From Bacteroidetes bacterium GWF2_49_14 (GTDB lineage Bacteria; Bacteroidota; Bacteroidia; Bacteroidales; UBA12481): a stretch of DNA of 40,632 nucleotides. Shown here piece after piece: positions 26,746-34,440 of the stretch. Both the position numbers and the translations under genes were made by a program. Below the pieces are notes generated by a model. That model saw nothing but the letters and a program-made list of their open reading frames with translations. It had not been told where the DNA came from and made no database searches. The stretch is taken from the NCBI GenBank assembly GCA_001769295.1, contig MEOR01000081.1, positions 1 through 40,632 on the forward strand, given 5' to 3'. Positions within the stretch are counted from its first letter, which is position 1. Each line of letters begins with the position of its first letter.

Positions 26746-27966
26746 ATGAGTTTGCTACACGTCATTTTTAACATTTTTGAGATTATTCTGTTTGTCTATC
26801 TGGGCTTTGCGGCAGTATATATCCTTTTCTTTTCGCTTGCCGGATTAATGCCTTATCGTCCGAAAAGTGCAGATCAGCAATTTAACCGGAAAATAGCTGT
26901 CCTTATTCCCGGTTACAAAGAAGACCTGGTAATCCTTGATGCTGCCTCCCAGGCGCTCAATCAATTCTATCCTCCTGATAACTATGATGTTGTTGTTGTT
27001 GCTGACTCCTTCCAGCCAGCCACCCTTATTGAGTTGTCGAAGCTTCCCGTTAAGGTGATTGAGGTTTCTTTTGAGAAAAGCACCAAGTCAAAGGCGCTGA
27101 ATGCAGCCATGGAGGTTATCGGAGATGATTATGAGATTGCGGTTATTCTGGATGCTGACAACATAATGGCTCCTGATTTTCTCGACCGGGTAAATCGCTC
27201 GGTTGGGAGCGGATTTCTGGCCGTACAAGGGCACAGGGTAGCTAAAAATATGAATACCACGATGGCCTTGCTGGATTCCGTAAGTGAGGAGATCAATAAC
27301 CATGTTTTTCGCAAGGGACATCGTGCAGTTGGTTTGTCATCGGCATTAATCGGGTCAGGCATGGCCTTCCGGTATGATTTTTTTAAAAGACGGATGGCTG
27401 CCATAAAGGCAATAGGAGGATTTGACAAAGAGCTGGAGCTTACTATGCTGAGAGACCGGATCAGAATAGAGTACCTGGAAAATGCCTATGTTTTCGATGA
27501 AAAGGTTCAGAAACAGGCGGTTTTTGAAAATCAAAGGCGAAGATGGCTGTCAGCCCAGTTTGTTTATTTTCAGAGATTTGCCTGGGATGGAATCGTACAG
27601 TTCATCGCCCGGTTTAATATCGATTATTTAGACAAGGTATACCAGATGATACAGCCACCAAGGATATTGTTACTTGGAATCCTTACCCTGATTACACTGA
27701 TCGTTGGCTTCTTTTCCCTGGTGAATTACCTGCCAACCTGGGAGTTTCTTGCGGTGGATTTTATGATGTGGTTTACCATATGGTCTTTTACTGTTATTGC
27801 CATGGGATGTGCAGTACCCCGCAAGTTTTATACTAAGAGAACTTTTGTGGCTGTTTTGTCTCTGCCATGGGGTTTCTGGCTGATGATAAGATCCTTGGTT
27901 AAAACAAAGGGAGCGAATAAGAGCTTTATCCATACCCAGCATGGTGTTCCTGACAATAAAGAATGA
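26746..27966 (+). CDS. Membrane GT2 glycosyltransferase, processive-synthase-like
   Basis: 406 residues from ATG 26746; upstream in-frame codons overlap the preceding gene. One N-terminal membrane helix (~8-32), a cytoplasmic GT-A domain (AVLIPGYKED, VILDADN with the DxD-type motif), the acceptor-side segment GGFDKELELTML and QRRRW, then about three C-terminal membrane helices (residues ~305-385). The arrangement resembles BcsA/NodC-like processive glycosyltransferases, although KELEL replaces the more usual TED motif. Likely builds or extends a surface polysaccharide. Confidence 0.86.
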   Translation: MSLLHVIFNIFEIILFVYLGFAAVYILFFSLAGLMPYRPKSADQQFNRKIAVLIPGYKEDLVILDAASQALNQFYPPDNYDVVVVADSFQPATLIELSKLPVKVIEVSFEKSTKSKALNAAMEVIGDDYEIAVILDADNIMAPDFLDRVNRSVGSGFLAVQGHRVAKNMNTTMALLDSVSEEINNHVFRKGHRAVGLSSALIGSGMAFRYDFFKRRMAAIKAIGGFDKELELTMLRDRIRIEYLENAYVFDEKVQKQAVFENQRRRWLSAQFVYFQRFAWDGIVQFIARFNIDYLDKVYQMIQPPRILLLGILTLITLIVGFFSLVNYLPTWEFLAVDFMMWFTIWSFTVIAMGCAVPRKFYTKRTFVAVLSLPWGFWLMIRSLVKTKGANKSFIHTQHGVPDNKE

Positions 27967-27988
27967 AACCTATCTAAAATGAGCCTAT

Positions 27989-29140
27989 ATGCGAATTGCA
28001 ATTGAAGCACAGCGTCTGTTCCGAACCCGCAAACACGGGATGGACATGGTGGTACTGGAACTTATTAAAAACCTACAGAAGATTGATAAAGAGAACGAGT
28101 ACTTTATTATGGTCAAGCCAGATGTTGACAAATGCATAACCGAAACCCCAAATTTCAGGATTATAGAGGTGGGCGGAGGTCCCTATCCTGTTTGGGAACA
28201 GTTAAGACTTCCTGCAGCGGTTCGAAAACTTAAATGCGACCTTTTGCATTGCACCAGTAATACCGCTCCGGAAATGCCGGGCCTTCCACTGGTCCTTACC
28301 CTTCATGATATCATTTATATGGAAGGGAGCTGGCTCTCCTTATTGAAAGGAAAAGGTACATCCTATCAGCGGTTCGGAAATATCTACAGGAGGCACAATG
28401 TACCAATCGCCATAAAAAAAAGTGCATGTGTTATTACTGTGAGCGAATTTGAGCGTGAACGGATTGCCGACTTTTTCAGGATGAGCCCTCAGACACTTCG
28501 GGCTGTTTACAACGGAGTCGGGGAGCATTTCAAGGTTATATCGGATCCAATTGAAATAGATGGGTATCGCAAAAAATTCAACCTTCCGGAACATTATGTT
28601 TTTTTTCTGGGAAACACGGTCCAAAAGAAAAACACACCGGGCACACTCAAGGCATTTGCACTGTTTCGTGAAAAAATTGGACAGGACATTCCGTTGGTTA
28701 TGCTTGATTTTGACCGCACCGACCTTCTCACAATCCTGGAGGAGATCGGTGAACCTGGCTTGATTGATCATATTTTTCTGACAGGGTATGTCAGCAATAA
28801 TGAACTACCGGGCATTTACAGCCTGGCAGATATGTTTTTATATCCTTCATTCAGGGAGAGTTTTGGGATTCCGATACTCGAGGCGCAAAAATGCGGCACC
28901 CCGGTTATCACATCAAATACATCATCAATGCCGGAGATCGCAGGTGACGGCGCCTTGATTATCGATCCCTTTAAACCGGAAGAAATTTGTGACGCCATGC
29001 TGAAAATTCAATCTGATCCGAATCTCAGACAGGATCTGATCACCAAAGGCCTGGTAAATTCTGATAAGTTCTCCTGGAGGGCAATGGCAGAATCGGTTTT
29101 ATCAATATATAAGGAAGTGGGTAAGCATTATAAATACTAA
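27989..29140 (+). CDS. GT4 family glycosyltransferase
   Basis: 383 residues, GT-B fold. An N-terminal domain (MRIAIEAQRLFR, DLLHCTSNTAP, LTLHDIIYMEGS, ACVITVSEFERE) precedes a C-terminal nucleotide-sugar domain (YVFFLGNTVQKKNTPGTLKAF, the E-x7-E motif RESFGIPILEAQ, PVITSNTSSMPEIAG). Retaining transfer of a hexose to a glycan is expected. ATG 27979 is out of frame and not used. Member of the glycosyltransferase run 25809-32210. Confidence 0.9.
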   Translation: MRIAIEAQRLFRTRKHGMDMVVLELIKNLQKIDKENEYFIMVKPDVDKCITETPNFRIIEVGGGPYPVWEQLRLPAAVRKLKCDLLHCTSNTAPEMPGLPLVLTLHDIIYMEGSWLSLLKGKGTSYQRFGNIYRRHNVPIAIKKSACVITVSEFERERIADFFRMSPQTLRAVYNGVGEHFKVISDPIEIDGYRKKFNLPEHYVFFLGNTVQKKNTPGTLKAFALFREKIGQDIPLVMLDFDRTDLLTILEEIGEPGLIDHIFLTGYVSNNELPGIYSLADMFLYPSFRESFGIPILEAQKCGTPVITSNTSSMPEIAGDGALIIDPFKPEEICDAMLKIQSDPNLRQDLITKGLVNSDKFSWRAMAESVLSIYKEVGKHYKY

Positions 29141-29147
29141 GGGACCA

Positions 29148-30995
29148 ATGAAAAACAGGGATATCATAGTTATTGGAATTCAGCCCTGGGATATCGAAAT
29201 CGGCAGCAACTGCAAAAACATCGCAGAAGTCATGTCGGCCGATAACCGGGTCCTTTATGTGAATTCTCCTCTTGACCGAAAATCCAGATTTTCCGAGCGA
29301 AAAACTGAAAAAGTTAAAAGAAGACTCCGGGTATTACGGGGTAAGGACAACCCGCTGGAACAGATCAAACCCGGGCTTTGGATCCTGAATCCTAAGACCA
29401 TGCTGGAATCCATCAATATGCTGCCCGATGGAAGACTTTTCGATTTTGGGAACCGGATCAACAACAGGCGATTTGCCAAGGAGGTACGCAAAGCGGTGTC
29501 CATCCTGGGGTTCAAGGATTTCTACCTTTTTAATGACAGCAGCATGTTCCTGGGGCTCTACCAAAAAGAACTTCTCAGGCCGGTACTTTATATTTATTAT
29601 ATGAGGGATTACCTCATAAAGAATCCTTTTTGGCGCAAGCATGGTGTCAGACTTGAGCCCATGTTAATCAGGCATGCTGATGTTGTGGTTAACAATTCAA
29701 CCCTCTATACTGAATATGGCAGGAAGTACAACCGACACTCATATATGGTTGGGCAGGGATGCGATATTGATGCATATAATAATGATATTCAGGATATTAA
29801 AATCGCTTCTGATCTGAGCGCTATCAATAAACCGGTCATCGGTTATGTTGGATTTCTTAGTTCCCGAAGGCTTAATGTTGAACTAATGGAAGAGATTGCC
29901 GGGAGCAGGCCGGGTTGGACTATGGTTTTGGTTGGTCCGGAAGATGATATATTTAAGGAGAGCCGGCTCCACCAGTTGCCCAACGTTGTTTTCACGGGCC
30001 CGCGAAAGCCGGAAGAACTGCCGGGCTATGTACAGGGATTTGATGTATGCCTCAATCCTCAACGAATCAATGATGCAACCATAGGTAATTACCCCCGAAA
30101 AATCGATGAATATCTCGCTATGGGAAAACCCACTGTTGCAAGCGCTACCAAGGCTATGGAGTATTTTGCACAATATACGTATTTGGGTGAGTCTGCTACT
30201 GATTATATCGGATTGATTGATAAAGCATTGCTGAATAATTCGCCTGACCTTGAAAAGAGCAGAAAGGATTTTGCACGCAGTCATACATGGAAAAATAATG
30301 TAGACGAGATTTATAAGGCTGTGGAAGCCGTTGAAAAGGAAAATTCAGAAACATCAAAACACATTAAAAAAGTGGAAGAATCCGGATTAAAAGCAAAGCT
30401 AAAGTCGAATCCGATGCTGCAAAAATGGGTTATGTTGTTCATTACCCCAAAGAACAGGCCCAGGCCAAGATGGTATATCCGGCTCCTTGTAAACCGGTTT
30501 TTTCACAAGCGGGGTAAGAACTCTCTGATCCGGAGACCTTCCAGGATGGACGTTTTTCCGTATAACCGCTTTGAGCTCGGAAACTCAAGTACAATCGAGA
30601 GTTATTGCGTCATTAATAACGGTTCCGGGCATGTAATCCTGGGTAATCGGGTCAGGGTAGGGATAGGCAGTGTAATCATCGGTCCTGTTCGAATGGGAAA
30701 TGGCTCCGGGTTGGGCCAGCATGTTTTTGTGAGCGGCTTTAATCATGGTTACAAAGACGCAACCCGGAATTCCAGCGTTCAGCCACTCGATATCCGTCCG
30801 GTTGAAATTGGGGAAGAATCTCATATCGGAGCTAATGCAGTGGTGCTTGCCGGTGTCAGGATCGGGAAACGGTGCCAGATCGGAGCCGGCAGTGTGGTGA
30901 CGAAGGATGTTCCTGATTTTTCAATCGCGGTTGGAAATCCGGCCCGTATTGTTAAAAGATTCAATCAGGAATCCGGGACATGGGAAAAGGTCTAA
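29148..30995 (+). CDS. Glycosyltransferase fused to a left-handed beta-helix acyltransferase
   Basis: 615 residues. Residues ~1-385 form a GT-B-like transferase (QPWDIEIGSNCKNIAEVMS; GYVGFLSSRRLNVELMEEIA; FDVCLNPQRINDATIGNYPRKIDEYLAMGKPTVAS), similar to TuaH-like proteins. A charged linker (~385-420, EKENSETSKHIKKVEESG) leads to a segment with a WYIRLLVNRFF amphipathic stretch. Hexapeptide repeats follow from ~475 to 605 (VILGNRVRVGIGSVIIGPV, EIGEESHIGANAVVLAGVRIG), with the catalytic-type histidine H533 in GFNHGY and the family end GNPARIVKRF. It could add a sugar and then acetylate it. The gene begins seven bases after the GT4 stop. Confidence 0.88.
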   Translation: MKNRDIIVIGIQPWDIEIGSNCKNIAEVMSADNRVLYVNSPLDRKSRFSERKTEKVKRRLRVLRGKDNPLEQIKPGLWILNPKTMLESINMLPDGRLFDFGNRINNRRFAKEVRKAVSILGFKDFYLFNDSSMFLGLYQKELLRPVLYIYYMRDYLIKNPFWRKHGVRLEPMLIRHADVVVNNSTLYTEYGRKYNRHSYMVGQGCDIDAYNNDIQDIKIASDLSAINKPVIGYVGFLSSRRLNVELMEEIAGSRPGWTMVLVGPEDDIFKESRLHQLPNVVFTGPRKPEELPGYVQGFDVCLNPQRINDATIGNYPRKIDEYLAMGKPTVASATKAMEYFAQYTYLGESATDYIGLIDKALLNNSPDLEKSRKDFARSHTWKNNVDEIYKAVEAVEKENSETSKHIKKVEESGLKAKLKSNPMLQKWVMLFITPKNRPRPRWYIRLLVNRFFHKRGKNSLIRRPSRMDVFPYNRFELGNSSTIESYCVINNGSGHVILGNRVRVGIGSVIIGPVRMGNGSGLGQHVFVSGFNHGYKDATRNSSVQPLDIRPVEIGEESHIGANAVVLAGVRIGKRCQIGAGSVVTKDVPDFSIAVGNPARIVKRFNQESGTWEKV

Positions 30996-31013
30996 TATCA
31001 AAATAATAACAGA

Positions 31014-32210
31014 ATGGCTTCAATCACGGTTCTTTTCTGGACGTTCATCTTTATCGTTTTTTATGCATATATCGGATATGGTATTTTGCTTTTCCTGATA
31101 ATCCGAATAAGAAGGTTACTGGGGAAAGGGAAGCCCTATACAGGAAACCCGGGATATGAACCGGAAATAACGCTTCTGGTTGCTGCCTATAACGAAAAGG
31201 ATTATGTAAAACAGAAGGTTAAGAACAGCAAGGAACTCGATTACCCTTCCGAGAAGGTCAGAATGGTCTGGGTTACTGATGGTTCAAATGATGGAACGCC
31301 TGAGATCCTGTCAGAATTTCCAGAGGTTACTGTTTTGCACCAACCTGAAAGACGAGGCAAGATTGCCGCGATGAACCGGGCTGTCAAGCTCGTCAAATCC
31401 CCAATCATCGTTTTTTCCGATGCCAATACAAACCTGGGCAGAAATTCACTCAGACTCATCATCGATATGTTCAGGAATCCGAAAGTCGGCTGTGTTTCTG
31501 GTGAAAAGCGAATTCTCCAGAGTGATGCGGAGGCTGCTGCCGGGGCTGGTGAGGGACTTTACTGGAAATACGAATCAACTTTGAAAAAATGGGATGCAGA
31601 ATGGTATTCGGTAGTGGGTGCGGCAGGAGAGTTGTTTGCTGTTAGAACGGAATTATATGAAGAAGTTGAACCGGATACCCTGCTTGATGATTTTATCATA
31701 TCGCTGCGCATTGCCATGAAGGGATATACGATTCAATATAATCCGGATGCCTATGCGGCAGAGACCTCTTCGGCAAACGTCAAGGAAGAATTAAAAAGGA
31801 AAATCAGAATTTCTGCCGGCGGAATACAATCCATAGTCCGATTACATAATCTTTTAAACATATTTAAATACGGGAAACTGTCTTTTCAATATATTTCCCA
31901 TAGGGTGCTCAGGTGGTCCCTAGCACCTTTAAGTCTCCTGCTGATTTTAATCCTGAATGGGATACTGGCCGGAAATGAAATAATCAACCAAGCGCCTGGC
32001 TTTTATACGGTTATTATGGGGTTTCAACTATTGTTCTACCTTTCAGCATTAATGGGCTGGGCTTTGGAAAACAGACATTTGCGTATTAAAATCCTATTTG
32101 TACCGTATTATTTTTTTATCATGAATTATTCAGTCTACCTGGGTTTTTTTCGATATCTGAAAAAAGCGCAATCAGTTAATTGGGAGAGGGCAAAGCGCGC
32201 CATAAGCTGA
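31014..32210 (+). CDS. Membrane GT2 glycosyltransferase
   Basis: 398 residues. An N-terminal membrane helix (~6-30) is followed by a GT-A domain (ITLLVAAYNEKDYV, VTDGSNDGTPEIL, RGKIAAMNRAV, VFSDANTNL) and the catalytic-side motifs VVGAAGELFAVR and LLDDFIISLRI. KRKIRISAGG comes next, then three C-terminal membrane helices (~305-390). Similar to chitooligosaccharide/poly-GlcNAc-type GT2 enzymes; product unknown. Last gene of the glycosyltransferase run; no clear terminator follows, and the next gene has its own promoter that starts inside the spacer. Confidence 0.88.
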   Translation: MASITVLFWTFIFIVFYAYIGYGILLFLIIRIRRLLGKGKPYTGNPGYEPEITLLVAAYNEKDYVKQKVKNSKELDYPSEKVRMVWVTDGSNDGTPEILSEFPEVTVLHQPERRGKIAAMNRAVKLVKSPIIVFSDANTNLGRNSLRLIIDMFRNPKVGCVSGEKRILQSDAEAAAGAGEGLYWKYESTLKKWDAEWYSVVGAAGELFAVRTELYEEVEPDTLLDDFIISLRIAMKGYTIQYNPDAYAAETSSANVKEELKRKIRISAGGIQSIVRLHNLLNIFKYGKLSFQYISHRVLRWSLAPLSLLLILILNGILAGNEIINQAPGFYTVIMGFQLLFYLSALMGWALENRHLRIKILFVPYYFFIMNYSVYLGFFRYLKKAQSVNWERAKRAIS

Positions 32211-32215
32211 ACATC

Positions 32216-32247
32216 TTTGGTTTTCTTGTGTTAATAGTTTAAATTTG
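32216..32247 (+). promoter_or_regulatory. Promoter of the OmpA-family gene (TTTG-N20-TAAATTTG)
   Basis: TTTG at 32216-32219 and TAAATTTG at 32240-32247 are separated by 20 bases, an almost ideal match to the Bacteroidota -33/-7 consensus. It is the best promoter seen in the window and starts only six bases after the preceding stop codon. Confidence 0.8.
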
Positions 32248-32253
32248 TTAACA

Positions 32254-32272
32254 GAAGTAATTTTTTTACTTC
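32254..32272 (+). promoter_or_regulatory. 5'-UTR hairpin ahead of the OmpA-family gene
   Basis: GAAGTAA (32254-32260) pairs perfectly with TTACTTC (32266-32272) around a five-T loop. It sits just after the predicted transcription start and about 25 bases before the start codon. There is no T-run after it, so it is not a typical terminator. Role in mRNA stability or translation control is inferred. Confidence 0.55.
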
Positions 32273-32297
32273 GAACCGAACACTTTAATTGATGATT

Positions 32298-33755
32298 ATG
32301 AAAGCGAAACGATTACTCATGACAGTCATTTTGATTGCAGGCATGACAAGCCTACATGCTCAGAATGCTGATAATAAATGGGGTATTGGGGCACATCTTG
32401 GCGTAATGGAATATAATGGTGATTTTGCCAACCAGTTCTATTCCTTTCAACAGGGTTATGCAGTTGGAGCCAGCCTTTCCCGGTACCTCAATCCATCATT
32501 CGATGCGATGTTGCATTTTTTCTACGATGGAGTGAATAGTAACGACCTCGGCAAGTTTGGACAGGCCACGTGGCTTGATTTCTATTCCCATATGTATAAC
32601 CTCAACCTGCTTGCAAAATACAAGTTCAACAACGGTTACATTCTTAAAGAGACCGCTATTATTGCTCCTTTTATTCTGGCCGGCATTGGTGGTAATTTGG
32701 CCAAAACCTCGGGTACGGGGCCTTCCGGCGCGTTTGATGAAACCTATATTAACCCGAATATTTATGGTGGGCTGGGGGTCAATTTGCGGATCACTCCTGG
32801 TATCAGCCTGGCGGTTCAAAGCAGTCTGATGGCCCCATTTAATGATAAAATAGACGGTTGGTATTCACCGGCTTCCTCCAGCAACACCGCTGAAATATTT
32901 CTTGAGAATTCAGTCGGTATTTACGTAACACCGGGAAAGACAAAAGATAAAAAGAAAGATTCCGATGGCGATGGAGTTATTGATAAATTGGATTTATGTC
33001 CCGATACACCAGCAGGAGTTCCTGTTGATGCCAATGGGTGTCCTCTTGATACCGATAAGGATGGAATCCTTGATTATCAGGATGATTGCCCAACCGTAGC
33101 AGGGTTGAAACAGTTTAACGGCTGCCCGGATACGGACGGTGACGGCATTCCTGATAAATTGGATGAATGCCCGGATGTTGCCGGCACTGCCGCACTAAAA
33201 GGATGTCCTGATACTGATGGCGATGGGGTTATCGACAAGGATGACCGTTGCCCTAATACGCCCAAAGGGTATAAAGTAGACCGTTTTGGCTGTCCTGTTG
33301 ACGCTGACCGCGACGGTATTCCTGACAGTGAGGATGCTTGTCCGGATACCCCGGGAGTGAGTGAGCTTAAAGGATGCCCGTTTGATGTAAAGGCAATTAT
33401 TGCTAAATATAATCTTACCATGGAACCGATTCTGTTTGATTTCGATTCCTATGCACTGAAGTCCGTCGGAATTGAAGCCCTTGATAAAATCAACAATGCC
33501 CTGTCCAATCATAAGGAATTCGGCGTTCAGTTCGATGGACATACTGATTATGTAGGTTCTGAGGAATATAACCTTAAACTCTCAGAAAAGCGGGCAAATT
33601 CTGCAAAAGACTACCTTATGAATAAAGGTATCGGTGGTGAACGGATCAGACTACAGTATTTCGGTGAGACAAAACCCGCCCAGGATAATAGGAGTAAAGA
33701 TGGCCGGAGCTTGAACCGCAGGGTAGAGTATAACCTGTTCGAACTCGGGAAATAA
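32298..33755 (+). CDS. OmpA-family outer membrane protein with thrombospondin type 3 repeats
   Basis: 485 residues from ATG 32298; in-frame ATG 32292 and TTG 32289 add two or three residues. A signal peptide (MKAKRLLMTVILIAGMTSLHA) leads to an N-terminal beta-barrel-like domain (~22-215). About five calcium-binding thrombospondin type 3 repeats follow (DSDGDGVIDKLDLCPDTP, DTDKDGILDYQDDCP, DTDGDGIPDKLDECP). A C-terminal OmpA/MotB peptidoglycan-binding domain (~375-485) closes the protein (DFDSYALK, FDGHTDYVGSEEYNLKLSEKRA, SLNRRVEY). It links outer membrane and cell wall. Well-formed promoter and strong terminator suggest an abundant, single-gene transcript. Confidence 0.94.
   Translation: MKAKRLLMTVILIAGMTSLHAQNADNKWGIGAHLGVMEYNGDFANQFYSFQQGYAVGASLSRYLNPSFDAMLHFFYDGVNSNDLGKFGQATWLDFYSHMYNLNLLAKYKFNNGYILKETAIIAPFILAGIGGNLAKTSGTGPSGAFDETYINPNIYGGLGVNLRITPGISLAVQSSLMAPFNDKIDGWYSPASSSNTAEIFLENSVGIYVTPGKTKDKKKDSDGDGVIDKLDLCPDTPAGVPVDANGCPLDTDKDGILDYQDDCPTVAGLKQFNGCPDTDGDGIPDKLDECPDVAGTAALKGCPDTDGDGVIDKDDRCPNTPKGYKVDRFGCPVDADRDGIPDSEDACPDTPGVSELKGCPFDVKAIIAKYNLTMEPILFDFDSYALKSVGIEALDKINNALSNHKEFGVQFDGHTDYVGSEEYNLKLSEKRANSAKDYLMNKGIGGERIRLQYFGETKPAQDNRSKDGRSLNRRVEYNLFELGK
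32956..33381 (+). repeat. Thrombospondin type 3 repeat block
   Basis: About five units of D-x-D-x-D-G-(I/V)-x-D-x-x-D-x-C-P, each followed by a G-C-P, are encoded here. The units are similar at DNA level (GATGGCGATGG, GACGGTGACGG). They form the rigid calcium-binding spacer between barrel and peptidoglycan-binding domain. Confidence 0.85.
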
Positions 33756-33773
33756 CACAACCTTTGAATCAAC

Positions 33774-33805
33774 AAAAATCCCTGAGAAATCAGGGATTTT
33801 TTTTT
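33774..33805. terminator. Bidirectional terminator with a GAAA tetraloop
   Basis: ATCCCTGA (33778-33785) pairs perfectly with TCAGGGAT (33790-33797) around a GAAA (GNRA-type) loop. The stem extends by four A-T pairs on the flanks and is followed by more T. It serves the OmpA-family gene on plus and overlaps the stop codon of the DUF3943-like gene on minus. Confidence 0.92.
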
Positions 33806-34430
33806 ACCGATATTGAGCCCTGATCATTTTATTGAAATTGAAGCCATAATAAAACGATTCAAAAGGGTCCGTAACGGTTATTACAATCTTTTCCCACAGT
33901 TTTAGGTTTTTATCCCTAAGCATTTTTTTCTTAACCTGATAAATACCTTCACCAAGCAGGCTTCCCAATATCGGAGTAACGATCAAATCGTTATAGCTTG
34001 GCTGCTGGGTGCCTCCGGCAATGACATATTCATAAATGGCCGAATTTATTGTTGCTCCGGCGAAGGCCTCAAGCCAATGAGCCTGGCGATTACGGTATGC
34101 GAGATAAGAAAATGAACCCATAACGGGATGAACCCCATAATTCCATGACCAGTGATCCCTGTCCCAAACCGGCGGAAGGGTATAGGTGCGCCGGTACCTT
34201 TGCAGGCTCACAGCTTTCGTCACGTCAACGTCTTCCTTGATATACAAATAAGTATGTGCTGCAATGGACGAGGGCCACAGGATTGTCTGGCTATATAGAA
34301 ATCGTTTGGGTGCAGTATTGGCCGACTTAAACCAGATTCCCCCGGTCACCTCGGTGGTCTGGGCTTTTAAGCCTGAGTATAGGTGAGGATTGGCAATCCC
34401 AAGACCAAGCAGGAATAAGTATTTATACAT
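33804..34430 (-). CDS. DUF3943-like exported protein
   Basis: 208 residues from ATG 34430; 14 further in-frame codons upstream reach into the preceding gene. A hydrophobic N-terminus (MYKYLFLLGLGIANPHLYSGLKA) looks like a signal peptide. The conserved core NYGVHPVMGSFSYLAYRNR, then SAIYEYVIAGGTQQPSYNDLIVTPILGSLLGEG, matches what I recall of DUF3943, a family of outer-membrane-associated proteins of unknown function. Many aromatic residues in alternating patterns suggest beta structure. The gene follows the M13 peptidase by 10 bases and ends at a strong terminator. Confidence 0.75.
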   Translation of the reverse strand: MYKYLFLLGLGIANPHLYSGLKAQTTEVTGGIWFKSANTAPKRFLYSQTILWPSSIAAHTYLYIKEDVDVTKAVSLQRYRRTYTLPPVWDRDHWSWNYGVHPVMGSFSYLAYRNRQAHWLEAFAGATINSAIYEYVIAGGTQQPSYNDLIVTPILGSLLGEGIYQVKKKMLRDKNLKLWEKIVITVTDPFESFYYGFNFNKMIRAQYR

Positions 34431-34440
34431 GATCCTGATT

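Noticed and set aside
32254-32272. Terminator of the glycosyltransferase run
   Set aside because: The stem is AT-rich and not followed by a T-run, and it lies downstream of a strong promoter box, so a 5'-UTR role fits better.
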